From: Mycolicibacterium mucogenicum DSM 44124 | GTDB taxonomy: Bacteria; Actinomycetota; Actinomycetes; Mycobacteriales; Mycobacteriaceae | DNA length: 64,000 bases | Direction of reading: 5' to 3' | NCBI RefSeq assembly: GCF_005670685.2 | Contig: NZ_CP062008.1 | Span: forward strand, 5,022,001 to 5,086,000 | In this document: positions 17,163 to 25,861 of the stretch, in pieces | Layout of the letters: each line of letters opens with the position of its first letter | Numbering within the stretch: position 1 is the first letter of the stretch | The notes under the pieces: model-generated | Database searches by the model: none | Seen by the model: only the letters and a program-made list of their open reading frames with translations | What the model was told of the DNA's origin: nothing | Made by a program: the position numbers and the translations under genes

Positions 17163-20100
17163 GTGGGACACAACAGTAGGTTTTTCGCCGCCACCAGCCG
17201 TTTCTGTGCCAAATGGGCATGGGCCGTCATCGGCTTCTGGGTGGCGCTGGCCGGAATACTGAACGTCGCCATCCCCCAGCTCGAGCAGACCGTCGCCGAG
17301 CATTCCGCGCCGTTCATGCCGGCGAACATCAAGGCCGCGCAGACGCTGCGCGAGATGTCCGACGCCTTCGGCGTCCCGCGGTCCTCGGCCGTCGGCAGCG
17401 TCGTGCTGGTCGACGAGAACGGCATCAACGCGGCCGACGAAGCCCTCTACCGCGACATCGTCGCCACCTTGCAGCGCGACACCACCAACGTCGCCTACGT
17501 CCTCGACACCTATGACAATCCGCAACTGCGGGACATCGCGCTCAGCCCGGACCGCAAGGCGATCAATCTCGTCCTTGCCGGCACCGGCGACGTCGGGTCC
17601 ACCAAGGCACACAAGAACACCATCGCGATCCGCGATCAGCTCCAGGCCCTGCCCAAACCCCCGGGGGTCGGGGTGTACCTCACCGGACCGTCGCCGACAT
17701 TGGCCGACCTGTTCAGCGCCATGGACTTTTCCCTGCTGATCATCACCGCGGTGTCCGTCCTGCTGATCACGCTGGTGCTGCTGATGGTCTATCGGTCGCT
17801 GGCCACGGCAATGGTCCCGCTGCTCACCATCGGCATCGCCCTCGGCGTCGCCCGCCCCATCGTGTCGTTGCTCGGCATGGGCGGCACCCTCACCGTCTCG
17901 AACTTCACCATCTCGCTGATGACGGCGATGCTGCTCGGCGCCGCCACCGACTACGCGATCTTCATCCTCGCCGGCTATCACGAGGCCCGGCGCAGCCAGG
18001 TGCCCGTCATCGATGCGATAGCGCAAGCCGGGCAGCGGGTTTCGGGCATCCTGATCGCGTCGATGCTGACCATCGCCGCAGCGGCCACCGCCATGGGATT
18101 CACCGAGCTCGGCATGTTCAAGGCCGCCGGCCCACCGATCGCCATCGCGATCGTCGTCGGACTGGCGGTGTCGATGTCCCTGCCCTACGCCCTGCTGTCG
18201 ATCCTGGGACGCCGCGGCCTGGCCGAACCGCGTCCCCTCAACGACCGACGCTGGCGCCGCATCGGATCCACCATGATCCGCCGGTCCGGAGTCCTGGTGA
18301 CGGCATCGCTGGTGCTGCTGCTCAGTTCCGCAGCGGTTCTCACCACCTTCCGGGTGAACTTCGACGAAAATTCCATGCAGCTCGACGACACCGAGAGCGC
18401 GGTCGGATACGAGAAGACCTATGCGCATTGGGGTGTCAACGAGGCGGCACCGGAATACCTGATCGTCTCGGCCGACCATGACATGCGGAACACCGACGAC
18501 CTGGCCGCGCTCGACCGCGTTGCCGGTCGCCTGTCGGGGATGTCCGAGATCGCTTACGTCCGCTCGATGACCCGGCCGGCCGGAAAACAGTTGCCGCAGA
18601 CCACCATCGGCTACCAGGCGGGGATCGTCGCGAACCGGCTCGGCGATGCCAAGAACCAGGTCAACAAGGCTGTCCCCGACATCCACCGACTGGACTCCGG
18701 CGCGGCTCAGCTGCGCGACGGTGCCGCCTCCGCCGTCACCCAGATTCCCCAACTGGTTTCCGGCATCAGGCAGGTCACCGGGCTCGCCCATCAGGTGCTC
18801 GACGGGTACCAGGCCGCCGGCGCCGGGTTGTCCACCCTCACCGACGGCACGGTCGACGTCCGTTCGGCGCTGGCCGATCTCAGCTCCTCCACCGGATTGC
18901 TCGACGCGGCGCTGCAGGCCATCGACGGCAACGCGCAGGTCGCCGACGCCGGCCGGCTGGTGAGTTCGGCTCTCGGCTCCGCACTCGACCCGCAACCCGG
19001 CCCCGACTGCCTGATGAACCCGGTATGCAGCCGGGCCCGCGCGGACATCGCCGACCTCGACGCCATCTCCAATGGTGCGGTCAGCCGGGCCCTGCTGCAG
19101 GCGCAGCGGCTCTCCGCGGTCCCGCAGGTGACTGTCGAGAAGGTGCGGGCCGCCGAGCCCGCCATCCGAGATGCGTTGGCCACGTTGCAGAAAATGGTCG
19201 CGAACCTGCCCGGCGGTTCGCCGGCGCAGGCCCGCACCCAGCTGACCGAACTCGTGCGTGGCGCCGACCAGCTCAGCGCCGGGATGACTCGACTGGCCGT
19301 CGGCCTCGATCAGGTCAAGGGTGGTGTGGACCAGGTGGTCAACATGTCCGGGCGGCTCACCGACGGGCTCGGCCAGGCGACGGACTATCTGACGACCTTG
19401 AGCACGCACACCGGCGACGGCCCGGGCTCGGGCTTCTACCTTCCGCCGCAAGGCTTTTCCGATCCGGCCTTCCGGGCCGCACAGGACCTGTTGTTCTCGC
19501 CCGACGGCAAGACCGCGCGGATGCTGGTCATCTGGAAGATCAACCCGTACAGCGCCCGGGCCCTCGACGCCTCCCGCGCGCTGGCGCCGGCAGCGACCGA
19601 GGCCGCATCCGGAACCTCTTTACAGACAGCACGTTTCGCCAGCACCGGCCTGGCGTCGCTCTCGGCCGACATGCGCGACCAGGTGTGGCACGACTTCGCC
19701 GTCTACGGCATCGTCGCGATCCTGGGTGTGCTGCTGGTGCTGATCGCGCTGCTCCGTAGCATCCTCGCGCCGGTGTTCATGGTCGCGGTCGTGACCCTGT
19801 CGTTCGCCGCCGCCTCCGGTTTCAGCGTCCTGGTGTGGCAGCACCTCATCGGTGTCGACATCGACTGGTCGGTGTTCCCGGTGTCGTTCATGGCGCTCAT
19901 CGCCGTCGGCGCGGACTACAGCATGCTGTTCGCCGCCCGCATCCGCGAAGAGTCGGGTGACGGCATGATCCGCGGCATCATGCGCAGCTTCGGCACCACC
20001 GGCAGCGTCATCACCACCGCCGGAATCGTCTTCGCGCTCACCATGTTCGCGCTCATGACCGGCCGGGTGATCAACCTGCTGCAGATCGGGTTCACCATCG

Positions 20101-20264
20101 GCATCGGCCTGCTGATCGATATCACCCTGGTACGCACGGTGCTGGTGCCGGCCGCGATGGCCATGATCGGTAACCGCATCTGGTGGCCGAGTAAGCCGCA
20201 CGCCGCCGAGGGGCACGCCGCGACGACCAACGCGGAGCGCGAACCCGCGACCGTCGACGCTTAG
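17163..20264 (+). CDS. MMPL/RND-family membrane transporter
   Basis: A 1033-residue RND-superfamily exporter starting at GTG 17163. It has the two-repeat MmpL layout: a first membrane segment near residue 20, a periplasmic loop, a five-helix block around residues 190-350, a second large loop (about 400-830) containing coiled-coil-like stretches, and a last five-helix block around 840-1010. The Asp-Tyr proton-relay pairs are present in TDYAIFILAGYHEARR and ADYSMLFAARIREES. MmpL proteins move lipids, siderophores or drugs to the cell envelope. The substrate is unknown; a divergent TetR gene suggests an inducible efflux role. There is no mmpS partner beside it. Confidence 0.92.
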   Translation: MGHNSRFFAATSRFCAKWAWAVIGFWVALAGILNVAIPQLEQTVAEHSAPFMPANIKAAQTLREMSDAFGVPRSSAVGSVVLVDENGINAADEALYRDIVATLQRDTTNVAYVLDTYDNPQLRDIALSPDRKAINLVLAGTGDVGSTKAHKNTIAIRDQLQALPKPPGVGVYLTGPSPTLADLFSAMDFSLLIITAVSVLLITLVLLMVYRSLATAMVPLLTIGIALGVARPIVSLLGMGGTLTVSNFTISLMTAMLLGAATDYAIFILAGYHEARRSQVPVIDAIAQAGQRVSGILIASMLTIAAAATAMGFTELGMFKAAGPPIAIAIVVGLAVSMSLPYALLSILGRRGLAEPRPLNDRRWRRIGSTMIRRSGVLVTASLVLLLSSAAVLTTFRVNFDENSMQLDDTESAVGYEKTYAHWGVNEAAPEYLIVSADHDMRNTDDLAALDRVAGRLSGMSEIAYVRSMTRPAGKQLPQTTIGYQAGIVANRLGDAKNQVNKAVPDIHRLDSGAAQLRDGAASAVTQIPQLVSGIRQVTGLAHQVLDGYQAAGAGLSTLTDGTVDVRSALADLSSSTGLLDAALQAIDGNAQVADAGRLVSSALGSALDPQPGPDCLMNPVCSRARADIADLDAISNGAVSRALLQAQRLSAVPQVTVEKVRAAEPAIRDALATLQKMVANLPGGSPAQARTQLTELVRGADQLSAGMTRLAVGLDQVKGGVDQVVNMSGRLTDGLGQATDYLTTLSTHTGDGPGSGFYLPPQGFSDPAFRAAQDLLFSPDGKTARMLVIWKINPYSARALDASRALAPAATEAASGTSLQTARFASTGLASLSADMRDQVWHDFAVYGIVAILGVLLVLIALLRSILAPVFMVAVVTLSFAAASGFSVLVWQHLIGVDIDWSVFPVSFMALIAVGADYSMLFAARIREESGDGMIRGIMRSFGTTGSVITTAGIVFALTMFALMTGRVINLLQIGFTIGIGLLIDITLVRTVLVPAAMAMIGNRIWWPSKPHAAEGHAATTNAEREPATVDA

Positions 20265-20350
20265 GTGGGCTGGGTAAATCGCGGCCGGGTTTGTTGGTCC
20301 TACCTCGTCCCATCGTGGCGGTGCCGGTGGATCGTCGACGCTTAGGTGGC
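20252..20350. repeat. Dispersed short repeat, copies 1 and 2 (left of the insertion sequence)
   Basis: The 17-base core cgtcgacgcttaggtgg occurs at 20253-20269 (overlapping the end of the MMPL gene, whose stop codon lies inside it) and again at 20333-20349, 80 bases later. Related copies lie on the other side of the IS630 element, including inverted ones. The insertion sequence begins 4 bases after copy 2. Confidence 0.6.
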
Positions 20351-21442
20351 CTAGTGTCCTGCGCCGGGAATTCGTTGAAGATATGAACCGAGTCGTTCGA
20401 AGATCTCGTCGGCGGTCTTGGTCCAGTTGAACGGGCGGGGGTTGTCGTTCCAGTCTGCGATCCACTCGCGAATGTCCTTCTCGAGGGCCTGAATTGAGCG
20501 GTGAACGCCGCGGCGCAGTTTCTGGTCGGTGAGTAACCCGAACCACCGCTCGACCTGGTTGAGCCACGACGAGTAGGTCGGGGTGAAGTGCATGTGGAAT
20601 CGGGGATGGGCGGCACGCCATTTGGTTACTGTCGGCGATTTGTGCGTCGAGTAGTTGTCGCAGATCAGATGGACGTCCAGGTCAGCGGGCACGGTGTTGT
20701 CCAACTTGGTCAAGAACTTCTTGAACTCGATCGCGCGGTGCCGGCGGTGAATCGAGCCGTAGACCTCGCCGGTGGCCACATCCAGGGCGGCGAACAAGGT
20801 GGTGATTCCGTGCCGCACGTAGTCATGGGTGCGGCGCTCGGGCATGCCGGGCATCATCGGCAGGACCGGCGCGCTGCGATCCAAGGCCTGGATCTGCGAT
20901 TTTTCATCGACGCAGAGCACCAGTGCCTTCTCCGGCGGGTCCAGATACAACCCCACGACGTCACGGACCTTGTCGACGAACTGCGGGTCGTTGCTGATCT
21001 TGAAGGTGTCCACCTGATGCGGCTTGAGGCCGAACGACTTCCAGATCCGTCCGACCGTTGACTTCGACAACCCGGTCTCAGCCGCCATCGAAGACCGCGA
21101 CCAGTGCGTGGCGCCTTTGGGTTGACGCTCCAACGTGGCCACGATCAGCTGCTCGACCGCCTCGTCGGTGATCTTGCGCGGCGCACCAGGACGCGGCTCA
21201 TCGGCCAGACCCTCCAGTCGCGCCTCCAGGAACCGTCCACGCCATTTGCCGACCGTTTGCGGCCACACACCTTCATCAGCGGCGACTTCCTTGTTGGATT
21301 TCCCTGCCGCGCAACCCAACACGATCCGACAACGTTGGGCCAACGCCTGCGAGGACTTCGATCGACGGGCCCACCGCTGCAACGTCTCACGTTCGTCGTC
21401 GGTCAACACCAACTCGACTACCGGCCTACCCCTGGTTCCCAC
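20351..21442 (-). CDS. IS630-family transposase
   Basis: A 363-residue DDE transposase starting at GTG 21442. The N-terminal half holds helix-turn-helix domains (SKSSQALAQRCRIVLGCAAGKSNKEVA ... KWRGRFL; SKSTVGRIW). The catalytic half shows LVLCVDEKSQI (first Asp), LHLICDNYSTHKS-like HLICDNYSTHK (second Asp) and SSWLNQVERWF (Glu). All three acidic residues are present, so the enzyme should be functional. The reading frame runs through the right-hand inverted repeat; its stop codon is made of the flanking TA target duplication plus one host base, so the end of the protein depends on the insertion site. Confidence 0.93.
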   Translation of the reverse strand: MGTRGRPVVELVLTDDERETLQRWARRSKSSQALAQRCRIVLGCAAGKSNKEVAADEGVWPQTVGKWRGRFLEARLEGLADEPRPGAPRKITDEAVEQLIVATLERQPKGATHWSRSSMAAETGLSKSTVGRIWKSFGLKPHQVDTFKISNDPQFVDKVRDVVGLYLDPPEKALVLCVDEKSQIQALDRSAPVLPMMPGMPERRTHDYVRHGITTLFAALDVATGEVYGSIHRRHRAIEFKKFLTKLDNTVPADLDVHLICDNYSTHKSPTVTKWRAAHPRFHMHFTPTYSSWLNQVERWFGLLTDQKLRRGVHRSIQALEKDIREWIADWNDNPRPFNWTKTADEIFERLGSYLQRIPGAGH

Positions 21443-21486
21443 CCGCCAATTCTACAATTAATCAACTAATTTACGGCGCAGGACAC
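20354..21486. mobile_element. IS630-family insertion sequence, complete
   Basis: An 1133-bp element bounded by inverted repeats gtgtcctgcgccg (20354-20366) and cggcgcaggacac (21474-21486). Each end is flanked by the dinucleotide TA (20352-20353 and 21487-21488), the target duplication typical of IS630/Tc1 elements. It carries one intact transposase gene on the minus strand and lies between the MMPL gene and the 13E12-type HNH gene, inside a cluster of short repeats. Confidence 0.9.
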
Positions 21487-21880
21487 TAGCTGTCCTTTGA
21501 CGCTCCTGCGGCCCCGGTCGCTTCGCCCGAAGTTCTCTGGACGGGTCTGGGACCCTCGGCGGTTAGGTCGGCTCCGCAATCGTTCCGGCCCATCCCAGAG
21601 GGCGCCGGCGCCGGCTGGTCGATCGTCGGCGGTTAGGTCGGCTAATCGGTCGTGTCGTCCGGCGCGGTGGCTTGGCAGGTTGCCGGTGGCTTGGCTTGCC
21701 TCTTGGCGTCCCGCGTTCGCGGACCGAGTTGGCTAGTTGTCCTAACCGTCGACGATCCATGCGCCTGGGGGTGGAACCCAATCCTGCTGTGGCGCTTCTG
21801 TTTAGGTGCTCTAACCGTCGACGATGCGGCGATGTCAGCAGTCGCTGATCTTGTCGGTGGGCGCATCTATATTCGAACGT
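21487..21880. repeat. Intergenic region with dispersed short repeat copies 3-6
   Basis: The gap between the insertion sequence and the HNH gene has no believable gene. It contains two direct copies of the repeat (cctcggcggttaggtcg at 21554-21570; gatcgtcggcggttaggtcg at 21621-21640) and two inverted ones (cctaaccgtcgacgat at 21741-21756; ctaaccgtcgacgatg at 21811-21826). Together with copies 1-2 this makes six related sites within 1.6 kb. The HNH gene promoter must also lie here. Confidence 0.55.
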
Positions 21881-23332
21881 ATGAGCGAATCAAATAGTGA
21901 TCCCCACGCCGCGGCCGCGGCGGTCGACGCGATCACCCTGGCCACCCGCCAGGAGAACGCCGCAGGGGCCCGCCGCCTGGCCGCGATCGGCGACCTGTGG
22001 GAGCTGCGCGCTCCCGACGACGACATCGAAAAACGGTACTGGGCGATCGACGGCTTTTCTGGCCTGGTCGTGGAGGTCGCCGCCGCGCTGGGGGTGTCCC
22101 GCAAACGGGCACAGGCCCAGGTGGAGCGGGCAGTGATGCTGCGCACCCGCCTACCCAAAGTCGCAGCCGTCTACGCCAAAGGGCTGATCGATGCGGTGAT
22201 GGTCGCGATGATCGTCGCGCGCACCGACCTGATCATCGACGACGACGTCGCCCAACAGGTCGACGCCGACCTCGCCGCCAAAATCGTGGCCTGGGGTCGA
22301 TTGTCGAAACCGAAAATGGAACAACGCATCGACGCGATCATCGCCGCCTCCGACCAGGCCGGGGTGCACCCGCCCAAACCCCCGTCCCAAGCCCGGTACC
22401 TCGACATCCGCGCCTGCGGCCCCGGCGCCGCCAGTGTCTGCGGAACGCTGGATGCCGCGACCGCCGCCGTGCTCGACGCGGCCCTGGACGACCTCGCAAA
22501 AAGTGTGTGCCGCAATGATCCGCGCAGCCATGATCAGCGGCGGGCCGCGGCCATCGATGCCCTGGCCCGCGGTGGCCGGTTGCGCTGCGAGTGCGGACAG
22601 GAGGACTGCCCCGCCACCGCGGCCGAGCTACCGGCGGCGACCGTCGGCCCCCGCGCCGTCATCCACGTCATCGCCGCACCGGAGGCAGTGAACGGGCAGG
22701 CCCCCGGGTTCCTGCCCGGCTACGGGCAGATCCCCGCCGAACAGGTCGAACGACTCGCCGACGGCGCGATGATCCGGCAGGTCGTCATCGCACCGGATGC
22801 GGCCGAACCCCGGTACCGGCCCTCGGCCAAACTGGCCGAGTTCGTGCGCTGCCGGGACCTGACCTGCCGATTCCCCGACTGTGACCGGTCCGCCGAGGCC
22901 TGCGACATCGACCACACGACCGCCTATCCTGCGGGGCCGACGCACCCGTCGAACCTCAAATGCCTGTGCCGGTTCCACCACCTGCTCAAAACCTTCCACC
23001 CTTGGCGGGATCAGCAGTTCCCCGACGGGACCGTCGTGTGGACCGCCCCCACCGGGCACACCTACATCACCAAACCCGAAGGCGCTCACTGGTACCCACA
23101 ACTCGCCCAACCCACCGGCACACCCGAGATCGGCGAGGAGCCGCCACGCAGCCCCGCGCGCGGTCACTGCATGCCCAAACGCAAACGCACCCGCGCCCAA
23201 GAACGCCAACAACTCGTCAACCAAGCCCGCACGGCCAACGAAGAACGCATCGCCGACGAACAATCGCGCCGCATCGAACACGAAAAGATCCGGGCAGCAG
23301 AAGAAGGCTGGAATGAACCCGCACCGTTCTGA
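21881..23332 (+). CDS. 13E12-repeat (DUF222) HNH endonuclease-domain protein
   Basis: A 483-residue protein of the REP13E12 family. The DUF222 part spans about residues 15-300 (FSGLVVEVAAALGVSRKRAQAQVERA ... YAKGLIDAVMVAMI) and a C-terminal HNH domain near 330-390 shows CRFPDC, CDIDHT and NLKCLCRFHHLLK, with the Cys pairs and His residues of a zinc-stabilised HNH nuclease. The tail is basic and charged. The start is ATG 21881 in the ttcgaacgtatg context usual for this family. Such genes are multicopy in mycobacteria and one serves as the attachment site of prophage phiRv1 in M. tuberculosis. The biological role is unknown. Confidence 0.9.
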   Translation: MSESNSDPHAAAAAVDAITLATRQENAAGARRLAAIGDLWELRAPDDDIEKRYWAIDGFSGLVVEVAAALGVSRKRAQAQVERAVMLRTRLPKVAAVYAKGLIDAVMVAMIVARTDLIIDDDVAQQVDADLAAKIVAWGRLSKPKMEQRIDAIIAASDQAGVHPPKPPSQARYLDIRACGPGAASVCGTLDAATAAVLDAALDDLAKSVCRNDPRSHDQRRAAAIDALARGGRLRCECGQEDCPATAAELPAATVGPRAVIHVIAAPEAVNGQAPGFLPGYGQIPAEQVERLADGAMIRQVVIAPDAAEPRYRPSAKLAEFVRCRDLTCRFPDCDRSAEACDIDHTTAYPAGPTHPSNLKCLCRFHHLLKTFHPWRDQQFPDGTVVWTAPTGHTYITKPEGAHWYPQLAQPTGTPEIGEEPPRSPARGHCMPKRKRTRAQERQQLVNQARTANEERIADEQSRRIEHEKIRAAEEGWNEPAPF

Positions 23333-23342
23333 AATACGGAAA

Positions 23343-23382
23343 ACGGCCGCTCACAATGGGTTTCACCATCGCGAGCGGCCGT
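23343..23382. terminator. Bidirectional hairpin terminator
   Basis: Ten-base perfect arms (acggccgctc 23343-23352, gagcggccgt 23373-23382) enclosing a 20-base loop that can pair further. It lies between the convergent stops of the HNH gene and the small secreted protein. Confidence 0.7.
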
Positions 23383-23422
23383 CGTAGGGCAGCAGGGGTG
23401 ACGACCACCCCGCCGGCCGTAG

Positions 23423-23746
23423 CTACGGGCACCCCAAGAACTGGCAGGTCGCGTTGGTGTTCTCGCCCGCGACTGTGCGGTAGTGGGGGTGACCGCCGTA
23501 CCAGCCGTCTTCGGCGGTCATGCCGACGACCTGAGGTGGCATTCCGCGGTGTACCAAGTTGTACCGATGGCAGGTCGTCCAGTCCCAGTCAACCTCGGTG
23601 AAGCCGCCGGGGACCGGCTGGCCCGGGCACCAGGTACCCGAGGAGGGTTCTGCGTGGGCGGTGCCGGCGCTGAATCCAAAGGCGGCCAGACTCATCCCAC
23701 CGGACAGCAGTGCCGCCGCGGCCAGTCGTGCGATTCGTCGCGTCAT
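23423..23746 (-). CDS. Small secreted Cys-containing protein
   Basis: A 107-residue protein starting at ATG 23746 with a clear signal peptide (MTRRIARLAAAALLSGGM ... GTAHA, cleavage near residue 32). The mature part of about 75 residues is rich in Trp, His, Gly and Pro and has four cysteines (WCPGQPVPGG, TTCHRYN, CQFLGCP at the end), which could make two disulfides. The style WCPGQPVP-x-G-D-W-D-W-x-x-C-H is seen in a family of small mycobacterial exported proteins of unknown function. No enzyme motif is present. Confidence 0.85.
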   Translation of the reverse strand: MTRRIARLAAAALLSGGMSLAAFGFSAGTAHAEPSSGTWCPGQPVPGGFTEVDWDWTTCHRYNLVHRGMPPQVVGMTAEDGWYGGHPHYRTVAGENTNATCQFLGCP

Positions 23747-23913
23747 GTGAACTCGACCTTTCTGTTCGTCGACGCTGCCGTCGATCTGCTGCTGATTGGT
23801 GAACGAAGCATGCAGCCCGCCGCTTGGGAGATTCTTGGCTCGCACCCACGAGGCAGCCGAACACGACCCGACACCGTTCGAGTGCGGTCCTCGGGTCGGT
23901 TCGGCGACTGTGG

Positions 23914-24534
23914 CTAAACCAGTTCGGGCACCCGCAGGTGGGCGAAGGCCACATCGAATTCGGCCTCATCCAGCTCGGCCGCACCCGTTTCCTTCATGCG
24001 CATCTGCTTCATCGTGCGCGCGCCATCCCGGTTGCGCTCCATGGATTCCCGGCTGTCGAACGTCGTGCAGGAGACCCCGCGGCCGGTGTTCCGATCAACC
24101 AGCAGGCTCGTGCTGCAGAAACCCTCGAGGGCCTCGCTGTCGGGGACGATGTTCATCTTGAAGTGTTCGATTGCGGCGTCAGCATGAGCCGGGTCGACAT
24201 GCCCCCACGTAACGCGCGCACATGCGCCTTCGGGCAGCTGGCGAGCGCGGTGCAATATCGCGATATCCCACTCGTCGACGGTGGCGGCGCCGCCGAACAT
24301 CTGGATTGCCTTTTCGCGGATCGGCCGAACTTGTTCGGCGACAGCGTTCATCGCGTCCCCGGACTCCCACGCGGTCACCGCGATGCACCGGCCGGACTGC
24401 CGGTCGGTGAGCAGCGACATGCCCACGAACCCTTGGAGGCCTTGGAGTTGGGGCATCACTTCATCGCGGAGATGAGCAACTCCAGCGTCGATGGCCGAGG
24501 GTTGTGCGTGAATAGTGGTAGAGCGTGCGTACAC
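23914..24534 (-). CDS. Tandem antibiotic-biosynthesis-monooxygenase (ABM/dimeric alpha-beta barrel) domain protein
   Basis: A 206-residue protein made of two repeats of about 95 residues, each with the ABM-like pattern (DEVMPQLQGLQGFVGMSLLTDRQSGRCIAVTAWES and MNIVPDSEALEGFCSTSLLVDRNTGRGVSCTTFDS). The start is GTG 24534, which has a strong gaggggtgg ribosome binding site; the frame is open upstream but lacks such a site. ABM folds include small cofactor-free monooxygenases and heme-degrading proteins, but many have no known activity. No flavin or heme ligand is obvious. It stands apart from its neighbours with no clear operon. Confidence 0.8.
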   Translation of the reverse strand: MYARSTTIHAQPSAIDAGVAHLRDEVMPQLQGLQGFVGMSLLTDRQSGRCIAVTAWESGDAMNAVAEQVRPIREKAIQMFGGAATVDEWDIAILHRARQLPEGACARVTWGHVDPAHADAAIEHFKMNIVPDSEALEGFCSTSLLVDRNTGRGVSCTTFDSRESMERNRDGARTMKQMRMKETGAAELDEAEFDVAFAHLRVPELV

Positions 24535-24691
24535 GACCCACCCCTCTATCTCGGGGCAGCGCCCCAGCGGCACCGCCGGTCCACCGATATACGTTCCTCC
24601 GATGTCCGGCGGCTGGCAATAGCCGATCCGCACGGGTGTCGATATTGACGACCCAGGACGAATTCCGTTCTGCGAGAACAGGAATTGACGA

Positions 24692-25078
24692 CTAGCTTCG
24701 TTTTCCGCCGGGAATCCGGTCGACGAACCACCCGAGTCGGGCGACCGTGTTGTCGAGGGGCTCCACCACTTCGGCGAGCCGCTGCAGACTCGGCAGGGTC
24801 GCGGCGATGGAATTGGCGCCGTGGGCGATCTTCTCGGCGGAGGTGTCGATGCCCGCCGCGGCCTCGGTCAGGGTGGTGATCTGGCTGGCGATCAGTTCCG
24901 CATGCCGGTCGATGCCCGCCGCGCTCTCGCTCAGCTTGGCGATGTTGTCGGCGATGTACTGCGCGGACTTGCGAAGCTCGGCGACGTCGTCCATCAACGC
25001 GAAAACTGCCTGAACGAGGGTCTTCGGTCCACGCCGCCGTTTGCCCGGGGCACTCTCCGCTTCGCCTGCCTGCGCCAT
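24692..25078 (-). CDS. Small helical coiled-coil protein
   Basis: A 128-residue, almost fully helical protein. After a basic N-terminus (GKRRRGPKTLVQAVF) it shows repeated heptad-like units: SAQYIADNIAKLSESAAGIDRHAELIASQITTLTEAAAGIDTSAEKI. The phrase AAGID recurs at about 19-residue spacing, suggesting internal duplication. It begins 3 bases after the MerR gene, so it is the last gene of the oxidative operon. No family function is recognised. Confidence 0.75.
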   Translation of the reverse strand: MAQAGEAESAPGKRRRGPKTLVQAVFALMDDVAELRKSAQYIADNIAKLSESAAGIDRHAELIASQITTLTEAAAGIDTSAEKIAHGANSIAATLPSLQRLAEVVEPLDNTVARLGWFVDRIPGGKRS

Positions 25079-25081
25079 GAC

Positions 25082-25852
25082 TCACGCCTTCCGTTCGACA
25101 GGGGCCCCCTTGTCCTTGGCCTCCTGCTGGTACTGCCGCAGCTCGGCACGCACCGCTTCATCTAACGCGCGGTCAAGGCTAGCGTGCGCAGAACGGCGAG
25201 ATACACGGCGCATGGCATCGATGAGGTCGGCGGCCCAGGCAAGTTCAACGTCGTTGCTGGGATACCAGCCAGTCCCACGCTGCCGAACCACCTCGGTATG
25301 CCCGGCCCGGGTCATGGCCCGCGCCGCTTCGTCGAGCTTCTTGTCGACCGCCGTGGTGGTCTTGAGGATCGCCGCCAACGGCATCCCGCGGGAGATGAGC
25401 CTGGCGAAGTCGTCGATCACGCGCCGGTCAGGGACGAGGTAGGAATCCTTGTCGTCCGTCGGCTCGATGATCCGGCCCGAAACGAGCCGGCGCAGCGTCG
25501 CGCCATCGAGGCGGCCCAGCTGCATCTCCAGCTCCTGGCGCGTCATGGTCTGCGCTTCGGGGTTCGACCACGGCGAGATCACCAGCTCCTCGAGCTCCGA
25601 CAGGTCAAGCACCTCGACGAGCCCCTCACCGCGCTGCAGGCCAGTGAGGAACTTCAAGATGTGTTTGACGGTGAAGCCCTCGCTGAGCAGCCGGACGATC
25701 GCCTGCAACTGGCTCAGGTGCCGGTCGGTGTAGATCGCGACCCGGCCCCGGCGCTGAGGCCGGGGCAGCAGGCCGTTCTCTTGGTAGACGCGGACGTTCC
25801 GGGTTGTCGTCCCCGCTTCGCGTGCGAGGTCGTCGATCCGGTACTCAGCCAC
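25082..25852 (-). CDS. MerR-family transcriptional regulator
   Basis: A 256-residue regulator. The N-terminal MerR helix-turn-helix is clear (YRIDDLAREAGTTTRNVRVYQENGLLPRPQRRGRVAIYTDRHLSQL), followed by a long helical and ligand-binding part (VISPWSNPEAQTMTRQELEMQLGRLDGATL). It begins 9 bases after the stop of the BVMO gene and is followed immediately by the coiled-coil gene, so it is probably part of, and a controller of, this oxidation operon. The lack of Cys clusters suggests an organic effector rather than a metal. Confidence 0.93.
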   Translation of the reverse strand: MAEYRIDDLAREAGTTTRNVRVYQENGLLPRPQRRGRVAIYTDRHLSQLQAIVRLLSEGFTVKHILKFLTGLQRGEGLVEVLDLSELEELVISPWSNPEAQTMTRQELEMQLGRLDGATLRRLVSGRIIEPTDDKDSYLVPDRRVIDDFARLISRGMPLAAILKTTTAVDKKLDEAARAMTRAGHTEVVRQRGTGWYPSNDVELAWAADLIDAMRRVSRRSAHASLDRALDEAVRAELRQYQQEAKDKGAPVERKA

Positions 25853-25861
25853 CAGCGGATT

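Noticed and set aside
17046..19451. 801-residue minus-strand open frame opposite the MMPL gene
   Set aside because: Antisense shadow rich in Gly, Asp, Arg and His; the plus-strand frame has clear RND motifs.
20250..23332. Prophage remnant, because 13E12 genes can be phage attachment sites
   Set aside because: No integrase, phage structural gene or attachment-site pair was seen; only an insertion sequence and the HNH gene are present.
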